A stretch of DNA of 64,000 nt from contig CAJNYU010002250.1 of assembly GCA_905331475.1 (NCBI GenBank), forward strand, positions 1 through 64,000. The letters are read 5' to 3'. Positions 63,356 through 64,000 of the stretch are shown here, in pieces. A program made the translations under genes and the position numbers. This stretch comes from Rotaria socialis. Lineage: Eukaryota; Rotifera; Eurotatoria; Philodinida; Philodinidae. Position 1 is the stretch's first letter. Every line of letters starts with the position of its first letter. The notes below the pieces were generated by a model. The model saw nothing but the letters and a program-made list of their open reading frames with translations, did no database searches and was not told where the DNA came from.

Positions 63356-64000
63356 TAAAAACATTGGCGCTAGATCAACTACATAATTTTACTAAACAAT
63401 CTTTACAAAAAATGTAGCTGAACTCAGTGGCTATCTGTTAATGAAAAGTCAGAGGATTTTGTCTTATGGATTTGTTTACATTCCCATCATATGAGACAGG
63501 AGTTTCTCAGGAATCCATCAGCAAATTAAAATAACGCAAAAAAAGAAGTTTTAATCATGTAGTGATATTATTCTTCATTGCAAAGAAATGATGATACTAA
63601 TGCGTCAAGTAAATAGAGAATATTCGTTCTATAACACTATTACACAAATTGGCTTAATTATAAGCTAATTTGTAAAATGTACATGTACATTAATTATTAT
63701 TGGATCTAGCAATCAACTCGTACGTAAAAAATTAGACAGTTATAATGATATAGAACACTTAATATTACTTTACATACTTCGTCTTAATTAATCATTGTGA
63801 TTACTGCTCAAAGATAGAAAAATGCTACATGCCAAAATTCTAGTAAAAATTAACGCATGGTCCTCTATTTTAAAAAACTCAATCAATTTTACGTATAAAT
63901 CCTCTGACTTTGCATTAACAGATAGCCCCTGAGTTCAGCTAAATTTTTTGTATAGATTGTTCAATAAAATTTTGTAGTTGATCTAGCGCCAATGTTTTTA
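63356..64000. mobile_element. Element with ~105-bp terminal inverted repeats
   Basis: 63356-63460 (TAAAAACATTGGCGCTAGAT onward) is matched in inverse by 63895-64000 at roughly 90% identity with few or no gaps. The element is about 645 bp and its right end coincides with the window edge, so the target duplication cannot be checked. The interior (63461-63894) is AT-rich without a coding frame. Long arms and a non-coding core fit a MITE or fold-back element. Confidence 0.7.

Overview
The window looks like animal nuclear DNA. It is AT-rich and its genes are split by many short introns (mostly 45-80 bp, GT-AG). Its gene set includes a perlecan-like matrix proteoglycan, a polycystin-1-type GPS/PLAT/channel protein, a rhodopsin-like receptor and type II Golgi glycosyltransferases. 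Compact genes with tiny introns, diverse cut-and-paste repeat debris and lineage-specific paralogues fit a rotifer, most likely a bdelloid. That assignment is inference: no marker gene (rRNA, COI) is present to prove it.

Layout. 1-9.1 kb is mostly repeats: at least four short inverted-repeat elements, each filled with copies of its own short near-palindromic word, plus a GC-rich fold-back element nested inside one of them. An intact intronless GPCR gene (4251-5240) sits among them. 10.3-15.8 kb holds two minus-strand multi-exon genes that I do not recognise (256 and 764 aa by my splice models, both exact reading frames). 18.7-26.0 kb carries two direct-repeat copies of a GT61-type glycosyltransferase gene. 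They are almost identical over about 1.28 kb including the intron, then abruptly diverge inside the catalytic domain. The first copy is broken by a 222-bp duplication at an N. 27.2-27.7 kb is a small histidine-rich gene.

31.6-48.0 kb is one large plus-strand gene for a secreted perlecan-like protein: signal peptide, mucin-like and acidic region, Ig, three LDLa repeats, Ig, laminin EGF, laminin IV, laminin EGF, then a long Ig array. It has no terminal laminin-G module. Its introns contain several small inverted-repeat elements and an intragenic 134-bp repeat. 48.0-49.4 kb contains two small elements with ends like piggyBac (CCCTTT, TTAA-type flanks). 50.3-54.2 kb is a cluster of three small single-pass membrane proteins with Cys-Cys after the membrane segment and proline-rich tails; the middle one carries an apparent 2-bp TA-repeat frameshift. 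A possible small secreted protein lies on the opposite strand among them. 54.7-62.0 kb is a polycystin-1-like gene with a short ectodomain. 63.36-64.0 kb is an element with about 105-bp terminal inverted repeats that ends at the window edge.

No operon logic applies. The recurring theme is extracellular or ciliary membrane biology (matrix proteoglycan, polycystin, GPCR, glycosyltransferase), but the genes are not obviously one pathway. All three Ns (3655, 19024, 43669) lie at the end of a locally duplicated segment, so structures across them should be treated as possible assembly artefacts. Coordinates of multi-exon genes are outer CDS limits. Exon joints were read by eye from GT/AG sites and frame continuity.
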